Notes under the pieces: model-generated
Told to the model about the DNA's origin: nothing
The model's input: the letters and a program-made list of their open reading frames with translations, nothing else
Database searches by the model: none
Shown here: positions 1 to 5,324 of the stretch, in pieces
Layout: every line of letters starts with the position of its first letter
How positions within the stretch are numbered: the stretch's first letter is position 1
Assembly (NCBI GenBank): GCA_910586095.1
Contig: CAJUHQ010000167.1
Location: forward strand, 1-5,506
Direction of reading: 5' to 3'
From: an uncultured Lachnospiraceae bacterium
GTDB taxonomy: Bacteria > Bacillota > Clostridia > Lachnospirales > Lachnospiraceae
Length of the DNA: 5,506 nucleotides
Made by a program: the position numbers and the translations under genes

Positions 1-405
1 GACAATAATATCTGCATACTTCTTAAAATTGACTGTCTGCATTTGTAACACTTCTGCTTTTAGCTGTTCTATTGCTGTCAAAGAAGCTGTCAATTGTTCT
101 ATTTTTCTTTGTATGTCATCAGCCTGTTTGGTAAGAGCGTTTGCAACATCTGTCGGTGTTTCTAAAGAAATTAAGTGTTGTTTTATATCATCCAAAGAAA
201 ATCCCAATGATTTCAAGGATATAATTTGATGAAGAGTAACTAAATCTTTATCTGTATAAAGCCTGCGTCCACCCTCGCTTTCTGCTGACGGAGGGAATAA
301 TCCCTCTTTGTCGTAATATTGCAAAGTTCGAACAGTTATTCCCATTTTCTTCGCAACTTCTCCAATTGTCATATATCCAACTGGAATTGCGCTGTATTTT
401 GCCAT
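1..405 (-). CDS. MerR-family transcriptional regulator, N-terminal part (runs off the window)
   Basis: Reading leftward from ATG at 405 gives 135 codons with no stop before the window edge, so the C-terminus is missing. Residues 13-80 form the winged helix-turn-helix of MerR proteins: TIGEVAKKMGITVRTLQYYDKEGL, then the wing with GGRRLY (45-50), then the second helix pair LKSLGFSLDDI (64-74). Residues about 86-124 are heptad-rich and should be the antiparallel coiled-coil dimerisation helix. The family binds long-spacer promoters and untwists the DNA on ligand binding. The effector domain lies outside the window, so the inducer cannot be named. The start at 405 is chosen because AGGAGGT lies 415-421 upstream of it; Met12 (MTIGEVA) is an alternative without a comparable site. 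It is divergent from the chemoreceptor gene, and no functional link between them is evident. Confidence 0.93.
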   Translation of the reverse strand, partial: MAKYSAIPVGYMTIGEVAKKMGITVRTLQYYDKEGLFPPSAESEGGRRLYTDKDLVTLHQIISLKSLGFSLDDIKQHLISLETPTDVANALTKQADDIQRKIEQLTASLTAIEQLKAEVLQMQTVNFKKYADIIV

Positions 406-428
406 AATTTTTTTACCTCCTGAAATAC

Positions 429-459
429 ATTATAAATTATTACGCAACGTCACAAGCAA
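429..459 (-). promoter_or_regulatory. Candidate autoregulated MerR-type promoter with 19-bp spacer
   Basis: On the minus strand there is a TTGCTT box (454-459) and a perfect TATAAT box (429-434), separated by exactly 19 bp (435-453). The long spacer is the hallmark of MerR-controlled promoters. Inside it lies GACGTTGCGTAA, whose core ACG-CAA-CGT is an inverted half-site pair, a reasonable operator. Transcription would start near 422, giving a leader of only about 17 nt with the ribosome binding site at its 5' end. The boxes and spacing are seen directly; autoregulation is inferred. Confidence 0.5.
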
Positions 460-582
460 GATCTTTTCAAAAATTTTTAGGCGACACAGATTTCAGCATA
501 TTAATAGTATTTGTCTGCAAAATAGAAAAAACATACATAACAGATTTCAATGTAAAAAGTGCTTTCCTTAACAAGTAATCTA

Positions 583-622
583 TGCTATACTCATCATAAA
601 GTTTATCATCTATTGGTATAGT
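583..622 (+). promoter_or_regulatory. Candidate promoters for the chemoreceptor-lipoprotein operon
   Basis: Two extended -10 elements point rightward: TGC-TATACT (583-591) and TGG-TATAGT (614-622). Neither has a strong -35 box; TTTCCT at 563-568 is 17 bp upstream of the first. Both lie left of the 187-bp inserted element, so a transcript from here would carry that element in a leader of about 280-300 nt before the GTG at 902. No convincing vegetative promoter is visible between the element and the gene. A motility-sigma promoter cannot be excluded. Confidence 0.35.
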
Positions 623-668
623 GTTGCGCACAATTTCTAACTGATAGATTGTAACAGTTCAGCCATGC

Positions 669-733
669 AAAATCGAATATACAAAACGCTGTTGGGAGCT
701 TGCTCGCATAAGGCATTTTGTATATTCGATTTT
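669..733. repeat. Perfect 18-bp inverted repeat inside the MITE-like element
   Basis: AAAATCGAATATACAAAA (669-686) is repeated exactly in inverted orientation at 716-733, separated by 29 bases. The loop holds a smaller GAGC-TT-GCTC hairpin (696-705). As RNA this would be a long, mostly A-U stem; as DNA it is a strong cruciform candidate. It is not followed by a U tract, so it is not a standard terminator. Confidence 0.9.
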
Positions 734-756
734 ATAGGGCGGACGCCCGACATGAA

Positions 757-813
757 ATAAGTTGTCGGAAATATCCAAAATGAATTGTTAGCTTGTACAA
801 TCCGACAACTTAT
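757..813. repeat. 13-bp inverted repeat, second hairpin of the MITE-like element
   Basis: ATAAGTTGTCGGA (757-769) pairs perfectly with TCCGACAACTTAT (801-813) across a 31-base loop that ends in the self-complementary TTGTACAA (793-800). Together with the 669-733 stem it makes the element two hairpins flanked by paired ends. Confidence 0.88.
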
Positions 814-884
814 GAATGAGTATGGCTGAATAGTAACGATAGATTGATTAGCTTTTATTTTGTATATTGATAAAAAATATTTAG

Positions 885-892
885 AAAAGGAG
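885..892 (+). promoter_or_regulatory. Ribosome binding site that fixes the GTG start of the chemoreceptor
   Basis: AAAAGGAG lies 9 nt before GTG at 902. An upstream in-frame TTG at 860 has no ribosome binding site and would place this AAAAGGAG inside the coding region, so GTG 902 is preferred. Confidence 0.85.
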
Positions 893-901
893 CGACAGAA
901 C

Positions 902-2920
902 GTGACAAAAAAGCAAGTGGACTCCCTTGCTAATCGGGGGACAAAACGGAGCTTGAACGGGCGGATATTGAGAAATACTACTCTTAATATCCTGATTTTG
1001 GTAGTTGTATGTTGTGTGATTATGGCCCTTTCCTTACATTCACTCGCCGACAACATATTATTGGATAGTCTTCAACCAATGGCCCGACAGTCGGCTAAAA
1101 CAGTGGAGGCCAATATTCATTTGTTGTGTGAACGCATGATGAACATTGCGGGAGATTCGCGGATGCATATGGCAACCATCGGATTGGATAAAGAGGAAGT
1201 TTCCCATTCGGATCTTGAAAAGAATCGAATGACAGTTTTAGAAGAAGCTGCGGAAATTTATGAGCTTTATACAATCGCCTTGTATGATTTAGAAGGGCAG
1301 CTAGTACAGGGGATAGATGATGCCCCAGAAAATCTAGACAGCGAATTTTTTGCCTTATTGAAGGAAACAGATAATTTAACAATCGATACTTCCACCATTT
1401 TCCAGGGTAAGTTAGGCATTACAATGGGTATGCCAATAAAAGAGAACAATGAAACTATTCTCTATGTGATGGGCGTATATAAATATGATTTGCTCAACGA
1501 TGTAATCAGTAGCATCAACTTGGGCAGAAATGGAATGGCCTATATGGTCAATAAGGAAGGTATCGTTATCGGACATCCGAACCAATCTCTGGTTCTCAAT
1601 CAAAATTCGTTGGTTCAACTTAGTGGCGGCAACGAAGGCGCAATAGAACGAATTACTACCGGAGAAACAGGAGCAGCAGAACTTATTATCAACAGGGAAA
1701 AGATGTTAGTGACATTTTCTCCTATTCGAGGAACTCAGTGGTCGTTGGTTATTCAGATTCCAAAAGAGGATTACAGCCATTTTATTAATGGGGCTATGTT
1801 GGTGTCAATCTTAGCTACCTTAGTGGGCTTACTAATCTCCATGCTCTTCATTTTGAGATTTGCTCGATCTATCTCGCATCCAGTAAAGTGCGTGACAGAT
1901 CGAATGGTCGCTCTCTCTAACGGTGATTTGCATACAGAAGTACTCCCTGTCGACACCAAAGATGAGTTGGAGGTCATGACACAGACACTAGATACTACAC
2001 TAAAAAGTGTAAATCGATACATATCTGATATCCAGCAAGTATTGACCCGCGTTGCGGACGGTGATCTGCGCACAGGACCTCAGGTGGACTACGAAGGTGA
2101 TTTTGCGTTGATTCGCGGTAGTTTGCATACAATTACCCAGTCCATAAATGAAATTCTTCTTGGATTTCGCGCAGCAGCAGATCGACTCACTAACATGGCA
2201 GTACAGTTGAGCGGGCAGTCCGTACAATTGCACCAGGACTCTCTAGAACAAAATCAGTCTGCTGAGGCGCTGGTTCAAGAGGTGACTCATGTGAAGGAGC
2301 AATTATCTGATGTTGCAAAGAGTAGTGATGAAACTCATTCTCAAACAGAGGAGATTGCTCACTGTATTCAAAATGCCAATAAACAGATGGCAGATCTATC
2401 TTTAGCTATGGATAATATCAGTGCCAACACACACGAAATTACAAAAATCGCAAAGGATATTGAGGACATTGCTTTTCAGATCAATATTTTATCTCTCAAT
2501 GCCTCTGTGGAGGCGGCCCGGGCTGGAGCTGCCGGAAAAGGTTTTGCAGTGGTAGCCAGTGAAGTGAAACGACTGGCCACCAAGAGTGCTACGGCTGCAA
2601 AAAGTGCTACGGAAATGGTCAACAACACCAAAGCGATTATTCAAACAGGTGTAGTGATGACTGCGGATACTGCTGATTCTCTTCGTGCAATTTCTGATGT
2701 CTCTGTGCAGATCAGCACCATTTCGGATCAGTTGGCTAAAGCAGTGCAAGGGCAGGAGCTTGCTTTGGCTGTAATGGAAGAACGGATTGCTACTATTTCT
2801 GCCATTACAGATCGCAATCTGCAAAATGCAGGGGAAACGGAGCAATCTAGTGGATCGTTGGCGAAAGAAGCCGAGGCGCTTCAATCCCAAGTGCAAAAAT
2901 TTATATTAAAGGAGAAGTAA
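902..2920 (+). CDS. Methyl-accepting chemotaxis protein (Cache sensor, tandem HAMP, MA signalling domain)
   Basis: A 672-residue transmembrane chemoreceptor that should sense a small molecule outside the cell and control CheA/CheW in the cytoplasm. Membrane helix 1 is about residues 26-48. The extracellular Cache-type sensor spans about 50-292, with the family-like segment GRNGMAYMVNKEGIVIGHPN at 208-227. Membrane helix 2 is about 297-320. HAMP 1 (about 321-375) contains NGDL ending at residue 343, and a second HAMP-like unit (about 376-420) contains DGDL ending at 389. The coiled-coil MA domain runs to the C-terminus, with the conserved hairpin tip DIAFQINILSLNASVEAARA at about 522-541 and GKGFAVVASEVKRLA after it. 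There is no C-terminal CheR-tethering pentapeptide. The start is GTG, set by AAAAGGAG at 885-892. The next gene begins 5 nt after the stop. The ligand cannot be read from the sequence; a residue-level Cache comparison would be needed. Confidence 0.95.
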   Translation: MTKKQVDSLANRGTKRSLNGRILRNTTLNILILVVVCCVIMALSLHSLADNILLDSLQPMARQSAKTVEANIHLLCERMMNIAGDSRMHMATIGLDKEEVSHSDLEKNRMTVLEEAAEIYELYTIALYDLEGQLVQGIDDAPENLDSEFFALLKETDNLTIDTSTIFQGKLGITMGMPIKENNETILYVMGVYKYDLLNDVISSINLGRNGMAYMVNKEGIVIGHPNQSLVLNQNSLVQLSGGNEGAIERITTGETGAAELIINREKMLVTFSPIRGTQWSLVIQIPKEDYSHFINGAMLVSILATLVGLLISMLFILRFARSISHPVKCVTDRMVALSNGDLHTEVLPVDTKDELEVMTQTLDTTLKSVNRYISDIQQVLTRVADGDLRTGPQVDYEGDFALIRGSLHTITQSINEILLGFRAAADRLTNMAVQLSGQSVQLHQDSLEQNQSAEALVQEVTHVKEQLSDVAKSSDETHSQTEEIAHCIQNANKQMADLSLAMDNISANTHEITKIAKDIEDIAFQINILSLNASVEAARAGAAGKGFAVVASEVKRLATKSATAAKSATEMVNNTKAIIQTGVVMTADTADSLRAISDVSVQISTISDQLAKAVQGQELALAVMEERIATISAITDRNLQNAGETEQSSGSLAKEAEALQSQVQKFILKEK

Positions 2921-2925
2921 AGCGA

Positions 2926-3366
2926 ATGAAACGAATTTTTGCCATGCTTCTAAGCTTGCTGCTGATGGTACCACTGACAGCTTGCGGAAATCAGAAGGAG
3001 CTTCAAGACGGATATTATACTGCCCAGGCATCCGAATATAGTCACGGCTGGAGGGAATATATTACTATTTTAGTAAAGGGCGGGAACATTGTTTCTGTAG
3101 AGTATAATGCGGAAAATGCAAGCGGCTTCATCAAGAGCTGGGATAATACATATATGCAGAATATGTTCCACGCGCAAGGAACTTATCCTAATGAATATAC
3201 TCGCTATTATGCAAATCAGCTTCTGAAGGGACAGGGTGAGGATGATATCGATGCAATTACAGGGGCGACCTCTTCTTATGGATCGTTTCAAATACTGGCT
3301 CAGGCTGTATTAGAACAGGCACGCAAGGGAGATTCCAGTATTGTGTTTGTAGACACAGCTCACTAA
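2926..3366 (+). CDS. FMN-binding domain lipoprotein (Tpp15/COG4939-like), likely flavinylated
   Basis: A 146-residue secreted lipoprotein. Residues 1-19 are a signal peptide ending in lipobox LTAC, with the lipidated cysteine at 20. From residue 28 (DGYYTAQASEYSHGW) to the C-terminus it matches my memory of the small FMN_bind lipoproteins once called major membrane immunogen. The segment DAITGATSS (109-117) fits the ApbE flavin-transfer motif, with Thr115 the likely FMN attachment site; this is known for NqrC, RnfG and related domains and inferred here. Such proteins carry electrons at the outer face of the membrane. The ribosome binding site AAAGGAG (2908-2914) lies inside the end of the chemoreceptor gene, 11 nt before ATG, so the two genes are almost certainly co-transcribed and perhaps translationally coupled. 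No flavin transferase gene is present in the window. Confidence 0.88.
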   Translation: MKRIFAMLLSLLLMVPLTACGNQKELQDGYYTAQASEYSHGWREYITILVKGGNIVSVEYNAENASGFIKSWDNTYMQNMFHAQGTYPNEYTRYYANQLLKGQGEDDIDAITGATSSYGSFQILAQAVLEQARKGDSSIVFVDTAH

Positions 3367-3387
3367 GAATAAAAATGTAGTTCTCAC

Positions 3388-3448
3388 ATAGGAATTCAGA
3401 TAAGATAATTCAAAATAAAAGGTATTTTCCATTTATATGATTTCCTAT
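3388..3448 (+). repeat. Imperfect inverted repeat in the lipoprotein 3' region
   Basis: ATAGGAATTCAGATAAG (3388-3404) pairs at 14 of 17 positions with 3432-3448 across a 27-base loop. There is no following U run, so termination here is unlikely; mRNA 3'-end stability is a possible role. Confidence 0.45.
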
Positions 3449-3527
3449 AGTCTTTAGAATCAGTTTGTCTGCTATTAAAGCAGCATAGGTACTTAGAATT
3501 ATCAAGATACAATGTATTGACACACAA

Positions 3528-3576
3528 AAATGCAGGCCATCTGCCTTGATTTTGCAGATAACCTGCATTTCTTTTT
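3528..3576 (+). terminator. Intrinsic terminator of the chemoreceptor-lipoprotein operon
   Basis: AAATGCAGG (3528-3536) pairs with CCTGCATTT (3562-3570). After a CC/AA internal loop, ATCTG (3539-3543) pairs with CAGAT (3555-3559) around an 11-base loop. The T-rich tail TTTCTTTTT follows. The other strand also ends in a run of five T (CCTGCATTTTTG), so it could act in both directions. It lies about 160 nt past the lipoprotein stop codon. Confidence 0.82.
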
Positions 3577-3691
3577 GATCGCTTGTATCATGTATCTAAA
3601 ACATAGGAATTAGTTTGAAACCACTAACTTGTATCTGTTCTCCTTAGCAAAAACTTAAATTAGGATAAGTGAAACTTTAATTTTATAGTAT

Positions 3692-3719
3692 TTGCATCCT
3701 ATCACATTTGTGATAAGAT
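3692..3719 (+). promoter_or_regulatory. Promoter for the 180-residue protein gene
   Basis: TTGCAT (3692-3697), a 16-bp spacer, and TAAGAT (3714-3719) preceded by TGA give an extended -10 promoter. Initiation near 3726 would leave a leader of about 37 nt before ATG 3763. The -35 box is weak (TTG only), which fits reliance on the extended -10. Confidence 0.5.
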
Positions 3720-3720
3720 G
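3695..3720. promoter_or_regulatory. Dyad operator overlapping the promoter of the 180-residue protein gene
   Basis: TATCACA-TT-TGTGATA (3700-3715) is a perfect 7-2-7 inverted repeat. Outside a single C/A mismatch it continues as CATC (3695-3698) and GATG (3717-3720), giving 11 of 12 matched pairs. It fills the space between the -35 and -10 boxes, where a repressor would block polymerase. The half-site order is opposite to CRP (TGTGA then TCACA). CACA-NN-TGTG is reminiscent of BlaI/CopY-type ACA-NN-TGT sites, but no such regulator is in the window. Confidence 0.6.
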
Positions 3721-3762
3721 AGAGAAAGCAACAGGAAAATGAATTTTTTATAGGGGCAATAA

Positions 3763-4305
3763 ATGATAGAATTTAGTAAAGAACATAGTAACGCATGGTT
3801 AGAGCTCATGACTGCTTACCAGGAATTTAGAGCTAAAGTGTTTTATTGGGCTAAAGAAAATAATGATGTAAAATTTCATGATTTATATATAGAACTTAGT
3901 TCTCCTATTATTGAAAGAGATTTGCATAAACGTTTATTGATAATGGATTTTTTGCGAAATACAGACATGTGGGACGAAAAAGCAATAGTACTTGTTTACA
4001 AGGAGCTAACTAAGATAGCATTGCAGGAACAAGAAGAAGTAGCTGGCTATGCACAAATGGTTTTGAAAAAAATTAAGCATCGCCCAGAACGAATAGACAT
4101 TGCAGATAAAGTATTTATGCTAGCATCAGTAGAAGCAAAGCAAAAGAAACCTGATTGTATGCTTTTTCATAATGGTTGTATGCTTTTGCACGATTTGGGT
4201 TGTAAACAACAACTTGAACAATTTATTCAAGAATACAAACACTTAATCTATCTTGCCTCTGGTTTAGACGAGATGGATTTGTGTAAATTGGTAGAATGTA
4301 CTTAA
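3763..4305 (+). CDS. Hypothetical cytoplasmic all-helical protein, 180 residues
   Basis: I do not recognise this protein. It has no signal peptide or membrane segment and is rich in Lys, Glu and Leu. Long amphipathic stretches (about 10-33, 50-65, 71-104, 111-127 and 147-165) suggest an all-helical fold, perhaps a short helical-repeat or immunity-like protein. All five cysteines fall in the C-terminal third, at 132, 139, 147, 174 and 179; C-x6-C-x7-C with nearby His (136, 143) could bind metal, but there is no known motif to prove it. ATG 3763 is preceded by AGGGG (3752-3756) at 6 nt. The gene has its own promoter and dyad operator, so it is likely regulated separately. It is visibly more AT-rich than the chemoreceptor operon. 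It and the following membrane protease gene point the same way but are 207 nt apart. Confidence 0.8.
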   Translation: MIEFSKEHSNAWLELMTAYQEFRAKVFYWAKENNDVKFHDLYIELSSPIIERDLHKRLLIMDFLRNTDMWDEKAIVLVYKELTKIALQEQEEVAGYAQMVLKKIKHRPERIDIADKVFMLASVEAKQKKPDCMLFHNGCMLLHDLGCKQQLEQFIQEYKHLIYLASGLDEMDLCKLVECT

Positions 4306-4458
4306 TAATTTATTTTGCTTTGCTAACTAGATAAAAAGGAGCATTTCTTTTTTGTGTGAACTGGCAGCATACTAGAGTCAGACTGGTGGCAGAATTGTCT
4401 CTTTGAAATAGATATCCTTGGCCATTTTAATAAGTATACGATGATATAACAGTTTAGA
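4306..4458. other. Short AT-rich intergenic spacer, no clear terminator
   Basis: AAAAAG (4333-4338) and CTTTTT (4347-4352) could form a weak A-U hairpin just after the stop codon of the 180-residue protein gene. It has no GC clamp, so termination here is doubtful and readthrough into the next gene is possible. Nothing else stands out. Confidence 0.4.
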
Positions 4459-4487
4459 TTGACAATGATGCAATTAGAATGTCAAAT
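4459..4487 (+). promoter_or_regulatory. Candidate promoter of the membrane metalloprotease gene
   Basis: A perfect TTGACA (4459-4464) is followed after 17 bp by TCAAAT (4482-4487), a four-of-six -10 match. Start of transcription near 4494 would leave a leader of about 19 nt with the ribosome binding site close to the 5' end. The perfect -35 hexamer is also the place where an upstream in-frame TTG would start the protein, which argues against that longer start. Confidence 0.4.
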
Positions 4488-4512
4488 GGTACATAAAGAG
4501 GAGAAAAGCATA

Positions 4513-5043
4513 GTGAATAAAGTTAAAAAGACATTATATCTTTTGATCTCTTTGTTGATTGGTTTGCTTTTGTACATTTTTTTACATGAACTGGGGCATT
4601 TGATTGTGATGTTATATGCAGGAGCCAAAATCATTGACTTTAGTATAGTTACTACTCATGTCACTGCAATCGGAGGAAATTATAGCAATCTATCAAATTT
4701 GTGGCTTCACGTAAATGGAATGTTATTTCCCGAAATTGTGTCAATAGTATATATGTTGTTCTACAAGAAAGAAAATAGTAGCTCATTTTATCATATTTTT
4801 TCGTATATTGCTTCACTTCTTCCAGTTTGTTCGGGGTTTGCATGGGTCATTGTACCATTGATCTATATACAAGGAAATGTGCCTGTTCATGATGATGTTA
4901 CAATGTTTTTGCATAGTTTTACTCAAAACTATCACCCTTTGATTGTGAGTGTAGTTGCTATGTTCATCATCGCAACTAGTGCATCTATAATGGTTAAAAA
5001 AGGGATTGTCAAGAATTTTATTGTAGAGATGAGAAAACAATAA
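4513..5043 (+). CDS. M50-like membrane zinc metalloprotease (HELGH), 176 residues
   Basis: The protein starts with a short basic segment, then a membrane helix (about 7-24) running directly into HELGH (25-29). HExxH at the end of a membrane helix is the zinc and catalytic motif of M50-type intramembrane proteases. In that superfamily a later aspartate supplies the third zinc ligand, often in N-x-x-P-x-x-x-x-D-G. Here NVPVHDDV (122-129) offers Asp127 or Asp128, so the site looks complete. NGM-LFPE at about 70 starts the second helix, and two or three more helices follow, the last before a basic C-tail. The start is GTG 4513, placed 9 nt after GAGGAG (4498-4503); an upstream TTG at 4459 lacks a site. 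No PDZ or CBS domain is present. The substrate is unknown; a membrane-bound anti-sigma factor or a peptide precursor would be typical, but none is in the window. Confidence 0.78.
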   Translation: MNKVKKTLYLLISLLIGLLLYIFLHELGHLIVMLYAGAKIIDFSIVTTHVTAIGGNYSNLSNLWLHVNGMLFPEIVSIVYMLFYKKENSSSFYHIFSYIASLLPVCSGFAWVIVPLIYIQGNVPVHDDVTMFLHSFTQNYHPLIVSVVAMFIIATSASIMVKKGIVKNFIVEMRKQ

Positions 5044-5093
5044 ATAGTTTTTTGATTCTTAATACGAAAGTTTACCTATGATAAAGTTAGTAT

Positions 5094-5108
5094 TTCTAAG
5101 ACTTAGAA
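5094..5108. promoter_or_regulatory. 15-bp perfect palindrome, possible operator
   Basis: TTCTAAG-A-CTTAGAA is a perfect 7-1-7 inverted repeat, 12 bp after a candidate TATGAT box (5077-5082). It has no GC clamp and no U run to act as a terminator for the protease gene. An operator near the start of a rightward transcript is the simplest reading. Confidence 0.4.
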
Positions 5109-5130
5109 TCTATTTTAATAACATTGTATG

Positions 5131-5157
5131 ACAACTCATAGTTTTCATACAACTCAT
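5131..5157. repeat. ACAACTCAT direct repeat, 18-bp period
   Basis: ACAACTCAT occurs at 5131-5139 and again at 5149-5157. GTATGA (5127-5132) and TCATAC (5145-5150) also form an inverted pair across the same stretch. The spacing is a little under two helical turns, so tandem protein binding is possible. Confidence 0.4.
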
Positions 5158-5190
5158 CAAATTGTAATCGCAACTTATAAAGGAGTTAGT

Positions 5191-5217
5191 GTGAAATTAA
5201 AATTTCACCAATCCTGA
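5191..5217 (+). CDS. Possible 8-residue leader peptide
   Basis: GTG at 5191 starts MKLKFHQS, 5 nt after AAAGGAG (5179-5185). Its first 18 bases are themselves a palindrome, GTGAAATT-AA-AATTTCAC (5191-5208), so translation and folding would compete. A longer in-frame reading from ATG 5128 gives 29 residues but has no ribosome binding site. Expression is unproven. Confidence 0.25.
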   Translation: MKLKFHQS

Positions 5218-5224
5218 TTTGTAC

Positions 5225-5240
5225 GCCTGCAAAAGCAGGC
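5225..5240 (+). promoter_or_regulatory. GC-rich hairpin directly before a ribosome binding site (first copy)
   Basis: GCCTGC-AAAA-GCAGGC is followed at once by AGATGGGAGTTAGT and a GTG start. The same arrangement recurs at 5370-5400, suggesting a repeated translation-initiation module. Confidence 0.55.
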
Positions 5241-5254
5241 AGATGGGAGTTAGT

Positions 5255-5293
5255 GTGAAAAATAGTTCTAAGGTAGTAAAAGACACAGCCTAA
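5255..5293 (+). CDS. Possible 12-residue leader peptide before a terminator
   Basis: GTG at 5255 starts MKNSSKVVKDTA, with GGGAG (5245-5249) 5 nt upstream. The frame crosses the left arm of the 5261-5301 stem and stops inside its right arm, just before a terminator-like hairpin (5302-5324). That is the layout of ribosome-mediated attenuation. No run of one amino acid hints at an inducer. Confidence 0.3.
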   Translation: MKNSSKVVKDTA

Positions 5294-5301
5294 GAACTAT
5301 T

Positions 5302-5324
5302 AAGTCTGCATAGCAGACTTTTTT
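5302..5324 (+). terminator. Terminator-like hairpin with six-T tail
   Basis: AAGTCTGC (5302-5309) pairs perfectly with GCAGACTT (5313-5320), and the T run spans 5319-5324. The three-base loop is tight but allowed. It could end a short transcript from upstream or act as an attenuator before the frame at 5398. Confidence 0.55.

Larger units (their letters stand above)
651..837. mobile_element. MITE-like non-coding insertion element, IS66-like ends
   Basis: The 187-bp segment begins GTAACAGTTCAGCCAT (651-666) and ends with the complement of GTTACTATTCAGCCAT (822-837). These 16-bp ends match at 13 positions, including an unbroken inner 9 bp. The segment is flanked by an exact 8-bp direct repeat, GATAGATT, at 643-650 and 838-845, as expected for a target-site duplication. 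No reading frame inside looks like a protein. An 8-bp duplication and ends starting GTAA are described features of the IS66 family, so it may have been mobilised by such a transposase. That family assignment is inference; the right end starts GTTA, not GTAA. Internally it has two large hairpins (669-733 and 757-813). It sits between the MerR gene and the chemoreceptor gene, probably inside the chemoreceptor leader. Confidence 0.7.
3367..3762. other. Intergenic region between the chemoreceptor operon and the 180-residue protein gene
   Basis: No protein gene is supported here. It holds a weak hairpin (3388-3448), a short stem CTGCT-ATTAA-AGCAG (3469-3483), an intrinsic terminator (3528-3576) and a promoter with an embedded dyad (3692-3720). 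The 11-mer ACATAGGAATT occurs twice, at 3386-3396 and 3601-3611, but I find no convincing inverted ends between the copies. The only start with any ribosome binding site in its right part, ATG at 3739, reads just four codons. Confidence 0.7.

Noticed and set aside
29..229. 66-codon plus-strand frame at the left edge
   Set aside because: It is the antisense shadow of the MerR gene, which has clear domain motifs.
860..901. TTG 860 as chemoreceptor start
   Set aside because: No ribosome binding site upstream, whereas GTG 902 has an excellent one.
637..1056. 139-codon minus-strand frame across the MITE and chemoreceptor start
   Set aside because: It is antisense to a certain gene and to a non-coding repeat element, and the translation shows no protein-like pattern.
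3070..3291. Minus-strand frame within the lipoprotein gene
   Set aside because: No ribosome binding site, and antisense to a well-supported FMN-binding domain.
3386..3611. ACATAGGAATT direct repeats considered as target duplications of a second element
   Set aside because: No convincing inverted ends adjoin the copies, and an operon terminator and other unrelated signals lie between them.
3695..3720. Dyad considered as an intrinsic terminator
   Set aside because: Only two bases separate the perfect arms and no T run follows on either strand; it sits inside promoter boxes.
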